NCBI RefSeq assembly: GCF_050947875.1
Contig: NC_134570.1
Coordinates: 107,474,122-107,538,121 of the forward strand
Reading direction: 5' to 3'
DNA: 64,000 bases
DNA from: Dermacentor variabilis
Lineage: Eukaryota; Arthropoda; Arachnida; Ixodida; Ixodidae
Shown: piece after piece, positions 1 through 11,097 of the stretch
How positions within the stretch are numbered: the stretch's first letter is position 1
Layout: each line of letters begins with the position of its first letter
Program-made: the position numbers and the translations under genes
The notes under the pieces: model-generated
The model's input: the letters and a program-made list of their open reading frames with translations, nothing else
Database searches by the model: none
What the model was told of the DNA's origin: nothing

Positions 1-905
1 ATGTTCAACTGTCTACACGCGCGCGTAACTTGCTCATGAGGTAAGCCCATTTAAGTTTTATTTGTATTGCACAACGTAGGTGTTAAAATGATTGTGTTAA
101 GCCGGCGTCGCGAACAGAAATATTGTTTCAGAAGGCCACTAAGCAGCGTCTTAGGCCAAGAATGACGCAGGAATGGGGAAAGGACCACCTATCGTTTCAT
201 TTCGATTTCAATTATCGCAATTTTCCGTGTGACACTTCTAACCTCTTACTCACTTGCTGTAAAAGCGTAGAATAAAATTGCGTTCAGTTGTGCACTTGTT
301 TTGACACTTGTACCGGCTTGAGAGCATACCGTATCGGATAGGGCAAAAACTTCTGCTTACTTTCTTGCTCGCATGCACGTTATTGTAGTGAACAAAATAG
401 TCGTACCCCGTCAAGTGGGCAAGTTATGTGCACTTAGGGGGAGTGTACTTCGGGGACCTTGAGTGACACTTTAGGCACCACAGTGCTAAACGGAAACAGT
501 GCACTCGCAAAAAAAAAAAAAAAAAAAGAACGGCGACAGATTAAAACTATGTCTTTTGAAGATGTAGATTAAAATATAAAGAACTTCTAAAAAGCCATTG
601 CTTTAGTTGTATTATAAAGAAAAAAAACAAGTAATCTATATTTATTCAAAAAACAAAAATATTTTTATCATAAGAGTGTTGCAAGTCAAGGCCGGCCAAG
701 ATGAATGTCTAGCCAATCCAGAACAAGATGTAGACGTGCGATGAGGCGGGTTTTGATCCTGTTAGCACAAAATGTCAGCGAGTTATGCTCTGATTATCTT
801 GTTAAAAGCTGTTCAACAGCTAGAATTAACTTATGTGTTCTTTTTCTATGCATTACATTTTGTACCGTTGAAACCGCTGGCGGTGAGGCTACGTACTCTA
901 CCATC
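1..905. other. AT-rich non-coding stretch
   Basis: No convincing gene is seen. A run of 19 A occurs at 509-527 and AT-rich simple sequence follows to about 690. Short open frames here have no recognisable domain and end at random. It could be intron or intergenic DNA. Confidence 0.5.
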
Positions 906-1161
906 AAAGTGCGTTCCGATCCGCCGTGGTTGCTCAGTGGCTGTGGTGTTAGGCTGCTGAGCACGAGGTCGCGGGATCGAATCCCGGCGACGGCGGCCGC
1001 ATTTCGATGGGGGCGAAATGCGCAAAACACCCGTGTACTTAGATTTAGGTGCACCCCAGAACCCCAGGTGGTCGAAATTTCCGGAGTCCCCCACTACGGC
1101 GTGCCTCATAATCAGAAAGTGGTTTTGGCACGTAAAACCCCATAATTTAAAGTGCGTTCCG
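906..1161 (+). mobile_element. tRNA-headed SINE with target-site duplication
   Basis: The body spans about 919-1148. Its head resembles a tRNA-type RNA polymerase III promoter: an A-box-like TTGCTCAGTGGCTGTGGT near 929 and a B-box-like GGGATCGAATCCC near 972-984. The body then carries the text GGTCGAAATTTCCGG and ends in CCCATAATTT. A perfect 13-bp direct repeat, AAAGTGCGTTCCG, flanks it at 906-918 and 1149-1161, as expected of LINE-driven insertion. A second copy lies on the minus strand at 51617-51857. Naming it a tick SINE is inference; the structure is read directly. Confidence 0.85.
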
Positions 1162-1568
1162 TGAACGCACTCCGACCGGTGTGCACTCTTCTGCGAGTAC
1201 ACTCGGCTTGCGACGGTTAGATGTGGGAAAGTGCACTTGAAACCGCGTGCACTCTCCGTAAGCGCACTTGCTCGCTTGACAGGGCTGCTCTGCTCTGTTT
1301 CCTTGGTGCAACTGTTTGCGGCGCAGCAAAATGTTTTGCCTCGAATGATGCCTAGGCAGTCAGAAAGTAAGCTGTAAATGTTGTATAAGTTGCAAACAAA
1401 TTTGGTCGTACAAGAGAAGCGAATGCAATCAACATAAACTGTTTTTTTTACGAATAATTCAGTTGTATTACTAAAGCGGGGAGTAGGTATGCATCGAAAT
1501 CGGATTGTATTGTTACTTAGCAGGAACAAGGTAACTTATCATTACTAATTATTTTCTTTTGCTGAAAG

Positions 1569-1659
1569 ACTCGTTGCTGTTGCCCTGCTGGAGCTGAGAA
1601 GTCTGCTGCCTGTAATGGGTCCATCTCTCTCAAGTTATCGCAGTATTGTTGCTGTCAAA
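1569..1659 (+). CDS. possible internal host exon (unidentified)
   Basis: A pyrimidine-rich tract ending in AG at 1568 is followed by an open frame of 30 residues rich in Leu, Val and Ser (LVAVALLELRSLLPVMG within it). It stops at a strong donor, GTAAGT, starting at 1660. Exon length, acceptor and donor are all plausible, and the composition resembles a helical repeat protein. No family was recognised. Its phase does not join directly to the candidate at 2261, so either an intermediate exon is missing or one of the two is false. Confidence 0.2.
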
Positions 1660-2260
1660 GTAAGTGGATTTTTTTTCTCAGCTTTTTGCTACCTGAATCA
1701 TGGCCATCTACTTAGCTGTGTAGGTTATCACTGTTAGTTGGTGGACAAGCACCCCTTCATTATTGCAACACATATGGCAGAGTGCAGCTGTGGCAGTATG
1801 CGAAGGTGTTATTATATAAGCCAAATTAGGTTCTGAGTTAATATGATAATATATTGATGTCATTCGATTGTAGTCTAGCAGGCAAAAATGCTAAACAAGG
1901 AGAAGTAATTTTAATTTGCACTTGGTAAGTTGTGCAAGCAAATCAAGGTGTTACACATGAAATTGGACATTTGTAAATGCTGCAAACCTGAATAGTTTTA
2001 GAGTTAAGTGATATACCACTATAATTTCTTCGTAAAGCATGCAGCAAGGTTCAGCATTGTAGGAGGCTGGCATCAACAGAGGTTTATTTACTGTGAAGTT
2101 CGAATGAGCTGTTCCTGTTGAAGTGGCTATGTAAAATTTATGCTTTAGTTCTAATCTTGTATGAGGCAGACTTAGAGGGGAAGATATATTTCTTTTTAGA
2201 CAATGGTAGAAATGCATGGGTAATATTTGTATACATAGACATTACATCGCTATTGTTTAG

Positions 2261-2309
2261 CCAAGTGGTGCCCCTGTATGCTGAAATTGAGAAGGCTCTG
2301 ATTGAGTAA
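2261..2309 (+). CDS. possible terminal host exon (unidentified)
   Basis: An acceptor-like TATTGTTTAG ends at 2260 and is followed by a short frame reading QVVPLYAEIEKALIE and then TAA at 2307-2309. The peptide looks non-random (amphipathic, charged), but no family was recognised and no AATAAA lies close downstream. Treat it as a hint of a host gene only. Confidence 0.18.
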
Positions 2310-3296
2310 TGTCATCTTTTGTCGTAACATTAAGGCAATGCCTTTTATATTATGAGAAATTACTTTATTGTGTATGCATATCATCACAGTGTGATATTTG
2401 CGCCAAATTTATTTGGCTGTCTGTAAAACCCTGCACACTGGTACATCATGAAAATTTATATGTGAAAGATGTCATGCAGCTTACCAATTTGCATGAATAG
2501 AATGCAAGATTTTTTTTTATCAATAGCTTGTGGCCTCAGAATGCACTTCATGTTATATTGTTGTTCGCGACAAGAATGCAGTTTTCTCTCTATCTTTTCT
2601 GGCACTGCAAACTGCGGTGAGCTAAACCATTGGGCAGCAATACTGGAATCGCTACCACGTGTAGAGCCGTGTTCAAACACACACGAGCAAACACGGCTTT
2701 GCCTTGTTGGACTGTGTCGCGGGCACTTCTGAAGTATTGCCTGTCCAATAACCTTAGTGGCATGGAAGCGCCTCCCATTTCTATGCGTTGCGTTTTGATT
2801 CATTGTGGCATCACATTATAATCATAATATATATGTTCTTTTTCTAAGAGTTCCGTAGTCCTCCTCTTGTGTTAGATCTGCAGTTTCATTATTTATGTGC
2901 AGATGACCAGTGCTCCAAGTTCCATTTTATCGCGAAGTAAGCTACTAGTACCTAAACAATTCTGTATAGCAGAAAACCAAAGCTGAACTGCCGAACAGTA
3001 CCAAGCAGCAGCCTCAGTGCAGTGTCAAGTAGACAGATTGCATTGGTCATGCAAAGGCGCACAGTGTACCTCTTTATTAATTGCTGAACAATTAAGCTAT
3101 GTGAAAACTTTATGTAGCTTCAACCACATGCTATTGGCCATTGCCCCTGCCCTCAGCAAATGTTTAAGATTATTGTGACATTTCTTTTTCTCACTCATCT
3201 TTCTTATTGCAGTCAGATTACTGCATGTATAAGTAGGAAACGAATCATATGGGCAATCAAAAGCCAACAATGTGTTAACTTGGAACATTGATTGTG

Positions 3297-3662
3297 CAGT
3301 TTGATGACTCAGAATAAGTAGAAATATGCCATAAACACTTGACAATTAACTTTTACTTGACACAGGGCTATAGCATACAGTAACAATACTGTACAATCAT
3401 GCAGTGTCACTTAAATATAATTTGTAGTGTAGCTTTGCAGTGTATGCTTATATTATTGCTGGTAACATTTTTCACACGGCAGTTTGATGACTCAGAATAA
3501 GTAGAAATATGCCATAAACACTTGACAATTAACTTTTACTTGACACAGCGCTAGAGCATACAGTAACAATACTGTACAGTCATGCAGTGTCACTTAAATA
3601 TAATTTGTAGTGTAGCTTTGCAGTGTATGCTTCTATTGTTGCTGGTAACATTTTTCACACGC
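3297..3662. repeat. 183-bp tandem duplication
   Basis: Two adjacent units, 3297-3479 and 3480-3662, both begin CAGTTTGATGACTCAG and end with CATTTTTCACACG. About five base differences are visible, so the duplication is fairly recent. No coding content was recognised. Confidence 0.92.
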
Positions 3663-5417
3663 CTAGCAACTAGCCTGTCTAGCCACAGTAGTAAAAATGT
3701 GCCAACTGTATTTTTTTTAATGATTTCATAGAATGTCTAGGGAGTTAGCTCAGAGTAATAGAGCCATTGAATCAATGCACAGTGATGTGACTTTCTCTGC
3801 ACATGTTGTAGGTTTGAAAAAAATAAGGTGTGAGCTGTTGCCAAGGTTCCAACCAGAAAGGAAAGCCAGTATAGAAGGGTCCACGCCGCTGATCTCTACT
3901 ACAGGGGCTGAATAGCACATCGAGCTCCCTCGACCGAAGCCAACCTTGTCCTCGAAGGTGGTGCTTCACGACTTTGCAGCAGCACTTTCTTTGCACGGGT
4001 GTGTGGCGTTTCTTCCGCTAAAATACCTGCCTGGTGTGCCGTAAGCTACCCAAGCAGGCTAGAGCAGTGTTTCGAGAAGGTGTCCAGACTTTTTCCATTA
4101 CAGCACCCACAGCGTCGCTAACATAAGGGGTGCACTGGTAAATGAGAAAACACTATCGTATACAAGTTCAGATTGTTGTCAAAGCGCTTATCATACATGT
4201 AGAGACATCTTCTAAAATCTGGAAAACCACGAAGAAGAATTTTTGCAGCAGCAACATCATCTGATCACTTGCACTAGTTAGTGCACCATACGCCATGCTT
4301 CCAGGACAAGCTGCTGCACGACACCACATTTCCACTGGATTCACCTGTGTCCAGAGCAGCGAGCAGCATCCAGAACAACATATTAGAGATCAGTGGTGCA
4401 CAGTGTTTTGCGTCCCCTTTCTCGACACCAACTGCACACATGGTAAACTGTTTCCAAAGCAGAAAAACAGAGGGCAACGGTTCTGAACACATTGCATTTT
4501 AAGGTGGCTGGTACTGGGCAAAGCAAGTACCGTGGCATAGTAGTAGTAGATTTGCGCGAGGGAAGCTAGGAGCGAAAAGTCTGCTGGTTGCTTGCAAATG
4601 GCCAACTTATTGGTAGCATTTTGAAGTTCTTTTTTTGTTCTCGTCACTTACTTGTGTAGTGGAGACAGCTTTCACAACTGAAGAAGCCTTGGAAGCATGA
4701 AACACTTCACGAAACCAGCTTCAGTATATCATGTGTCTGCATCACATAATTTTTATGGCTTCATGAGTGAGCCCACTGGTTAACACGTAAGAGTGTTCAT
4801 GATGTTTGCCATGCATTGTCCACTTTATCTGCAGGCCAACCCTATCTTGAGACACAAGCTGGTGTTACCTTTAGAGAAATTGTGGCTGCGAGCTTGCTTT
4901 TTGAGAGCCGGCTTTTGAGAGTACAGAATGAGCTAAACACATTGAATGCCAGAACAGATTGTTCAGGATTCAGATAGAGAACCTTCAAAGGCCAATTCGT
5001 TTATGGTGTTAATGTACTGCTGAAAGTTTCTTTTTGTTACGTTCATATGGTGCCCAAGCATTGCAGTAACAACTTCTTCATTTGGAGTACGTAGCAAGGG
5101 TGTAGTCCACATAAGCTGGTAAGCTTTTTCCTGCATATTCAAAAGGTGGTTTCCTGTTCAGTTGAGATTTTCAAATTTTGCATTGTTTATTACATGTTCT
5201 GACCTGTTTTCTTTTTCTACAGCTTCTTAGTTAAACATATAAATAGTGAACACAACTTGACCTTTTTGCTTGATTTTCTAAATTGCGCGCCCTTGCTGCA
5301 AAACAATCTAACTTTAAAACTGCTTCCACCTTATTGAAAGAATTACTTGAAGCAGCCATAGCCATCAATAACACGCATAGCATGATTATGAATATTGTAA
5401 TATTTTCTTCATCTACA
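3663..5417. other. AT-rich stretch, no confident gene
   Basis: Scattered splice-like signals occur, for example an acceptor CTTTATCTGCAG ending near 4834 with two short open frames behind it. No domain or exon chain could be supported. The sequence is otherwise unremarkable. Confidence 0.4.
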
Positions 5418-5710
5418 GGGTGTCCCAACTATTATGCACGAAGATTTAGAAATATGTGAATGCCATGTAGCTAGACTACCAAGGTAACATTGTTTGCCTT
5501 TGCTTGGAAATACTCAGATTATTTATTGCATTCTGCCTAATTACATAGTTGCTCTTCATTAACTTGTCAAATAATTTGATAAAGAGTGTCAATGAGAAAA
5601 TTGTAGAGCAACATGAAAACCTCCTGATACAGCTTTCTGTTGCTCATTGTGTGCTACATAAAAGTGTTTTTCTAAGAAAGAAGCCCGCGAATACACATAA
5701 TGTGTCTTGA
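5418..5710 (+). repeat. probable dispersed-repeat fragment (AGGGTGTCCC end)
   Basis: The block starts with ACAGGGTGTCCCAACTATTA, a sharp-edged terminus of the kind seen in dispersed arthropod repeats, and continues through AT-rich sequence containing TGCTTGGAAATACTCAGATT. I believe this resembles a common tick repeat, but there is no second copy in this window to prove it. The right limit is approximate. Confidence 0.3.
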
Positions 5711-6221
5711 GTGGCCAGTCGCATGGCAATTTTGTGTCGCAAAGCTATGAATACAACTGAAGTGGTTTCTCTTAAGAAAGACTTAGCTCATAAAATTATA
5801 CTTTTTTATGCAGCCTGTGGAGACAAGGTTTCTTGGACATGGTCATGGCCCTCAAGAATGATGCCGAGGCCACAGCAGTTAACTGCAGAAGCCAAGGTCA
5901 CTAGCAGTTCCTCCAGTGACCGTGAAAAGGTCTCCTGTGGCACAAGTCTAATTCGGCGCCACCACCTTTCTCTTGAAACTTTTCTGCCTACTTAGCTAAC
6001 CAGGTGAGTCAAAGATGGCAAAGGGAAAAAGAATCAACAGCTTCAGACATAGAACTTGCTCAAGCTCAATGCAGTTTAAGTGTGAAATTCTACACTTATC
6101 ATTTATCAAAAAACGGGAAATAAGTAGATTGTATGGCCTCCATATGAACACCTCTTTCCCGCAGAGAATCATCAGTGAAAAAAGCAGCTTATGAAGGCTT
6201 GAATATCGGCCAGGATTAATG
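5711..6221. other. no gene seen
   Basis: A 94-codon frame at 5711-5995 overlaps an acceptor-like TTTTTTATGCAG near 5816, but it has no recognisable domain and is biased by serine runs. Nothing else is supported. Confidence 0.35.
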
Positions 6222-7386
6222 CAGAAAGTTGGGCTAGTTGGTGTTGATCCATTTGCTGAGACATAGTTACTAGCGCTAAATATATTAACAGAAAAAACTT
6301 TGAACAGGACAGAGCACTAGACTTCAACTAACAGGCTTTATTCAGAAAAAATATGAAAGAAACCACCGTATGGTCAATTAAATGCGCAGGCGGATGCATC
6401 AACAAATGTGCCATGTAGGAGAAAACCACATGCGCAAAGAAACCGATAGATGCCCACATAAAGCCATTACAAAGCATTGATGAGATTCTTCTCAAGATAC
6501 AACTCTATCATGAGTACCAGGGATAGAGCGCCTACACATTCATCAGCAGCTTTTGAAACGCAGTATGCCTCAGTTATTTCCCCAACTGCCTGGCGAACCG
6601 TCTGAGCACTTACATGTGAAAACGGGGAGCATTTTCATGTGCATCTACGGCAATGGTCACCCAAGTGGCCAGCGCCTGTGAGAGCCTTTACAGCATTCCT
6701 GTGCTCCCCACGCCGCTCATTCAGGCACCTGCCTGTTAATCCAATGTAGAACTTTCCGGAAGGAAGTGGAATTTTGTACACCACCCCACGTTGCAGTCAA
6801 CAAAGCGGGTGACATAGTCTTTAGTGCATGTACCTTGACTCCCTGTGTTGTTTACCAGCCTGCACATTCTTGCGAGCTTGAGTGGTGCTGAAAAAACAAC
6901 ACGCACGCCACACTTGCCTGCCACCTTTTTTAGGCGATTGGACACCCCGTGTACATATGGCACAGGGCGTTTGTTATTGCACAGAGCAGCTGCTGGGTCA
7001 GCTTTTACCTCTTTTAAGAGGCTCTCAGGGACTGACACCAAGGTGCCATCGGGATACCTGGCCCTATGTAAACAGCTCACTTGTTGCTGAACGCCTCAGG
7101 AAACCTGGTGCACACAAGATTTTACCAAAGCAGCTTTCAGGCAGTTAGCGGCTATACCTTTTTACTAGCTTGGAGTGGGCCGAACAGTAGTCAAGCAAGG
7201 GCTTCTTACTCCTAGGGGAGTAGCTCAAGCAAATAGAACTAACATTTATAGTGATACAGGTATCTAGGAATTGTAGGCGACCATCTACTGGCGACTCATG
7301 TGTGAACTTAAGACCTACTCTACACTTTTCAAAAACACCCAGGACGTTTTTAACACCGTAGCCACTCCGCTCAGGCTTCACACCTC
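6222..7386 (-). mobile_element. Penelope-like element, copy 1
   Basis: Read on the minus strand, the sequence runs from the end of a reverse transcriptase region, through a GIY-YIG endonuclease region, into a long 3' untranslated region. That tail ends near CCAACTAGCCCAACTTTCTG at about 6222-6245. The 3' part aligns closely with the split plus-strand copy (7388-8093 and 13272-13570), so the two define one family. The 5' end is truncated near 7386, where it meets copy 2 head to head. PLEs use an RT fused to a GIY-YIG nuclease and often leave truncated, inverted or tandem copies. Limits are approximate to about 20 bp. Confidence 0.85.
6650..7381 (-). pseudogene. PLE polyprotein fragment: RT end and GIY-YIG nuclease
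   Basis: At 7145-7381 a frame contains LKFTHESPVDGRLQFLDTCI and then a CPRSKKPLLDY-like segment, typical of the C-terminal RT side of Penelope-like proteins. After a frameshift, 6736-7080 carries PYVHGVSNRLKKVAGKCGVR and a Cys-rich stretch. A further frame change near 6760 reads VVYKIPLPSGKFYIGLTGR, which matches the GIY-YIG core (a VYK variant of GIY, then YIG with a following Arg) and NER and EH. Translation stops just after a Cys-rich CRRCT segment. Several frameshifts make this copy inactive. The same terminal stop is present in copy 2. Confidence 0.8.
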
Positions 7387-7387
7387 A

Positions 7388-8093
7388 GTGAGAAGCCCCT
7401 ACTTGACTACTGTTTGGCCCACTCCAAGCTAGTAAAAAAAGAGGTATAGCTGCTAAGTGCCTGAAAGCTGCTCTGGTAAAATCTTGTGTGCACCAGGTTT
7501 CCTGCGGCGTTCAGCAACAAGCGAGCTGTTTACATAGGGCCGGGTACCTCAATGACGCCTTGGTGTCAGTCACTGAAAGCCTCATAAAAGAGGTAAAAGC
7601 TGACCCGACAGCTGCAAGGTGCAATAGCGCACGCCGTAGGGGGCACCCTGTGCCTGTGCCATATGTACACGAGGTGTCCCACCGCCTTAAAAAGGTGGCA
7701 GGCAAGTGTGTGGCGTGGGTGTTGTTTTTTCAGCACCACTCAAGCTCGCAAGAATGTGCAGGCTGGTAAACAACAAGGAGTCAAGGTACATGCACTAAAG
7801 ACCGTGTCACCCGCTTTGTTGGCTGCAATGTGGGGGTGGTGTACAAAATTCCACTTCCCTCTGGAAAGTTCTATATTGGACTAACAGGCAGGTGCCTGAA
7901 TGAGTGGCTTGGGGAGCACAGGAATGCTGTAAATGCTCTCGCAGGCGCTGGCCACTTGGCTGACCAGTGCTGTAGATGCACATGAAAATGCTCCCCATGT
8001 TTTCACAACACATAAGTGCTCAGACGGTTCACCAGGTAGTTAGATACGGAAATATTTGAGGCATATCAAATTTCAAAAGCTGCTGATGAATGT
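7388..8093 (+). mobile_element. Penelope-like element, copy 2, 5' part
   Basis: This is the plus-strand counterpart of copy 1. It starts within the RT end (CCCCTACTTGACTACTGTTT), includes VPYVHEVSHRLKKVAGKC and the GIY-YIG segment VVYKIPLPSGKFYIGLTGR near 7836-7892, and reaches GCTGATGAATGT at 8082-8093, where it is cut by the 5.2-kb element. An extra short insertion (RRGHPVPVP) distinguishes it from copy 1. Frameshifts and the same stop after the CCRCT segment make it inactive. The continuation lies at 13272-13570. Confidence 0.85.
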
Positions 8094-8115
8094 CCCAGAT
8101 AGCCAGATACATCCA
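8094..8115 (+). repeat. left terminal inverted repeat of the 5.2-kb element
   Basis: Reads CCCAGATAGCCAGATACATC and pairs with 13249-13271 with one gap and about two mismatches. It directly abuts interrupted Penelope-like sequence. Confidence 0.75.
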
Positions 8116-8363
8116 TTAGATAACCAGATCTATCCAGAAAACATTGCATGAATGTACTATGGATCATCGCAAATGCATCCGGAACATGTAAGTACTACAT
8201 TGTGAGGATGTCAGCACTGGATATATGTAACATCTAATAGACGTCCACATCCTGTAGATGTATATATTACATCTAATAGATATCCACAACATCCAATATA
8301 TATTTACTACATCTAAATGATAACCATATTAACCACACTTAGCTCCATAGGACATCCATTGTA

Positions 8364-10370
8364 CTATTTTTGGTTGCTTCTTTTATTCGTCATGTATGCA
8401 TGCACTGGGCCTCTTCAATTTTTTTTGTCCCAGACTGCTTGAGACGCTATTACAGCCAGCGATTATTGGTGTACGCAGCTTCTCGGACAGTCCTGGACTC
8501 TTTGGGACAACAAATCAAAGTGCCACTATTACTAAGCGAAGGGAAACTCAAGTTGTCACCACCAGCCTTTTTATTGTGAAACCTCTTATTGGTATCAACC
8601 ATTTGACAAGTACATAATTTACACAATATTTGCAATGAAATACAATGGCAGACTGCAGATGTCTAATGAAAATAAAGTGAACAGTAAAAATACAACATAA
8701 TGCCATCTCTCGGTTCCTTAAAAGCACGACGAGTACTTAACACACGAACCAATACAAAAATGTCACTTTTGCACAACAGCTAAGCATAAACGTACTAAAG
8801 GATAAATAAAATAGGACAGTAAAAGCAATGCTTGAAAAGGAACACTTTCTCATAAAAAAATTATTTCTTAGGCGAGCAACTGCAGTGTTAGCTGCATTCT
8901 CTCCAGTAAAATATACCACAGAGGGCAACATTATTCTCATGAACAAAAACAAAAGCAGAATTCACATATGGAAACATCAAATCACTATTTGACTAGATTT
9001 GTAATTAGCAAAAGAAACAGAAACAACGTAGTGAAACATGAAGGAGAGCAACAGCTGAAGGCCCAAAACAGCAATGTATCCTATAGGAAAAGCAATCTGA
9101 AAACCATCAGTATGTTAGCACAATGATAAATTATGGGGAAAACACGGGGAATGCGGGATATGGAAACTCAAGACAATGAGCAAAACAAGAACAAGGTGAA
9201 AGCAGGAGCCAACGTTTCGGCAAGTGGACTTGTCTGATAAATTATGTAAGGAGGCAATGCCCTGCAGCAAAACGGGGCCACGTTAGCTTCTCCATAAAGG
9301 AGAAATATTTAGAACACAGCTGCTGCACAAAAAAAAATTGTTTTAACATACAGTTCTCATTTAGAAATGAAGACTGTTATAACGAGGAAGTATCTGAATT
9401 TTTACCTCATTTTTCTCGAATAAGTAAGCATGCAGTCCAAGTACAGCCATGGTATGCTCTATAAATTATTTGAGAAAAATAACTATATCATATTTCAAAG
9501 CAAGTGAGACTACAGCCAATTCGTGTGTGGATTCATGGATCACAAGGAATGTCAATGTAATTGCAGTTAGTGGCTACCTGGTACCACAGCACAGTTGGCA
9601 CGCAGTGGCACCAGGCCATACTATGCTGCCAAGAGTGCTGAGCCACTTGTAGCAGTATCAAATCAGCCCTTTTAACCCATCTCAAGGCTTTCAATACACT
9701 CAGCCTGACACCAGGTAACAGGATTCTACATTTGTCATATTTTTGAAAACATACAGCACTACTTATAATGCACTCAGGTGCCACGAAAGGCCAAAGCATT
9801 GATTCAGTTGATGCTGGAGATAAGCTGCTACATCTGCATCTCCGTAGTGTTGTCTCGGTGTTCATACACCGGCCTCAACATAGCAACAGTGGTTAATTGC
9901 ACTGGCCCCTGCAGCAGTACTACCAAGGAAACATGTTGCAGTGAGTGCTAATCTTAAGGTGGCCACTTCAAAGGGAACATTATTTTTGTACTCTGAAGAT
10001 AGGTTTAGCCTTGTAGTTACCATGATTAGAAGTTAGACCACTACCAGTTTTAAAAGAGAAAGAAAATTTGTCAGCACTCCTAAAGGCACATGCTACGATG
10101 CTATGCGGGGCTGGAGGGCGAATTTCACTTGCAAGACCACACTCTTGCTGGCTAGCTTGAACATCCTAAGCATGAAAAACCACAGAATCTTTACAACTAT
10201 GCAAACACATCGCTCATTACTTACCCTGCAATCAGATATTCACCATTACTTGAAGCCCATGCTTGACTTTCTCACTATAACGACGTGGGAAAGTGTCCAA
10301 GACACTCATTGCCTTTCCTTGAGTGCGTTTGCATCAGGCTTTATCTTTACCAAATCAAGCATGGGCTTTC
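8364..10370. other. left interior of the 5.2-kb element, non-coding
   Basis: AT-rich DNA without a recognisable exon or transposase motif on either strand. Short open frames are unconvincing. The segment TTTGTCCCAGACTGCTTGAG near 8430 and similar text were checked and gave no domain. Confidence 0.4.
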
Positions 10371-10489
10371 AGTTAAAGGGAAGCTGAAGAGTCTGTCAAA
10401 TTCAATAAGACGCTCATATACGGATGCGGGAACCTTATAAACCATGTAGGTAAAATTTTTTTTTTTTTCAATTAGGAGCGATGTAATCG

Positions 10490-10767
10490 CCGGTTAAAAT
10501 TGCGCTGTAGCTCCGCCCCCCGTCGAATGCCGCGTGCTGCTAGTGACGCTGACGATGCGAGCGGAGACCGGAAACCGCGGTGTTGTGACGTCAACACTAG
10601 TGTTCTGTTCCTTCGCAGCCTCCGTGACCGTGCCTGACCGTGCTTGTTTCTGCGTGCGTGCCATCGTAATCTGCTTCGATCGACCCTGCATTCCTTTGTT
10701 GGTGCGTCTGCATGTATGTAGAGTGGTAGTCAACGTGTGCAGCATCAACTGAAGTGGTGGGCCGATC
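10490..10767 (+). promoter_or_regulatory. GC-rich promoter and 5' leader of the THAP exon, with a CRE-like site
   Basis: The composition changes sharply from AT-rich to CpG-rich just ahead of the THAP start codon. The region includes GCTCCGCCCCCCGTCG (GC-box like, 10509-10524) and a perfect palindrome TGACGTCA at 10586-10593, the consensus CRE/ATF site. No TATA box is evident. A TTAA followed by AGGGAAGCTGAAG lies upstream at 10373. Whether this promoter belongs to a transposon gene or to a captured host gene cannot be told from the sequence. Confidence 0.5.
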
Positions 10768-11097
10768 ATGCCGGCTATCTGTGCAGCCTACGGTTGCACG
10801 AACACCAGCGGCCGCGACAATGTTGTCTTCCATTACTTCCCACAAGACAAGAAGCTTTTAACGAAGTGGGAGGCTGCTGTGAAGCGAAAGAATTTCAAGC
10901 CCTCAAGAACAACAGTGCTGTGCTCCAACCACTTCCGTGACGACGATTATCAACAGAATTTATCATTAAAACGTGCGTTGGGTTTGCCAGTCAAGTCGGC
11001 TCGTCTAAGGCCCGGCGCAGTGCCGTCAGTGTTCGCGTACACAAGGAGCTCGTCACCGCTGTCAAGGCCAGCTTTTGCGAAAAGAAGGAAGCTTGAG
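10768..11097 (+). CDS. THAP-domain zinc-finger protein, first exon
   Basis: This 110-codon exon begins [10 protein letters not shown] and is a complete C2CH THAP module. Cys5 and Cys10 form the first pair and Cys52 and His55 (LCSNHF) the second. The invariant Trp is W34, Pro25 lies in FHYFPQDK, and the closing AVPSVF (84-89) corresponds to the AVPTxF box. THAP domains bind DNA and occur in P-type and Kolobok-type transposases as well as in host regulators. The frame ends at a strong donor, GAG|GTAAGA, at 11097/11098 in phase 0, so more exons should follow; I could not find them before the element's end. The tail [10 protein letters not shown] is basic, like a nuclear localisation signal. It has no frameshift, unlike the other coding relics nearby, which hints at recent function. 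Confidence 0.75.

Larger units (their letters stand above)
1162..3296. other. AT-rich DNA, no confident gene
   Basis: Apart from the two weak exon candidates listed separately, nothing recognisable is seen. The stretch 1157-1330 is GC-richer and has repeated GTGCACT/GCGCACT words but no coding signal that I recognise. Confidence 0.4.

Noticed and set aside
705..1529. Long overlapping open frames on both strands around 0.7-1.5 kb
   Set aside because: They run straight through the SINE and its target duplications and have no domain; they are artefacts of repeat sequence.
4835..4975. Possible exon after CTTTATCTGCAG with a frame reading PYLETQAGVTFREIVAASLL
   Set aside because: No good donor terminates it, two frames are equally open and no family is recognised.
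10373..11097. Assigning the THAP exon to a Kolobok transposon because TTAA plus AGGGAAG occurs at 10373
   Set aside because: No matching inverted right end followed by TTAA was found downstream, and the clear boundaries of the surrounding insertion are CCCA(A)GATAGCC with TGT flanks.
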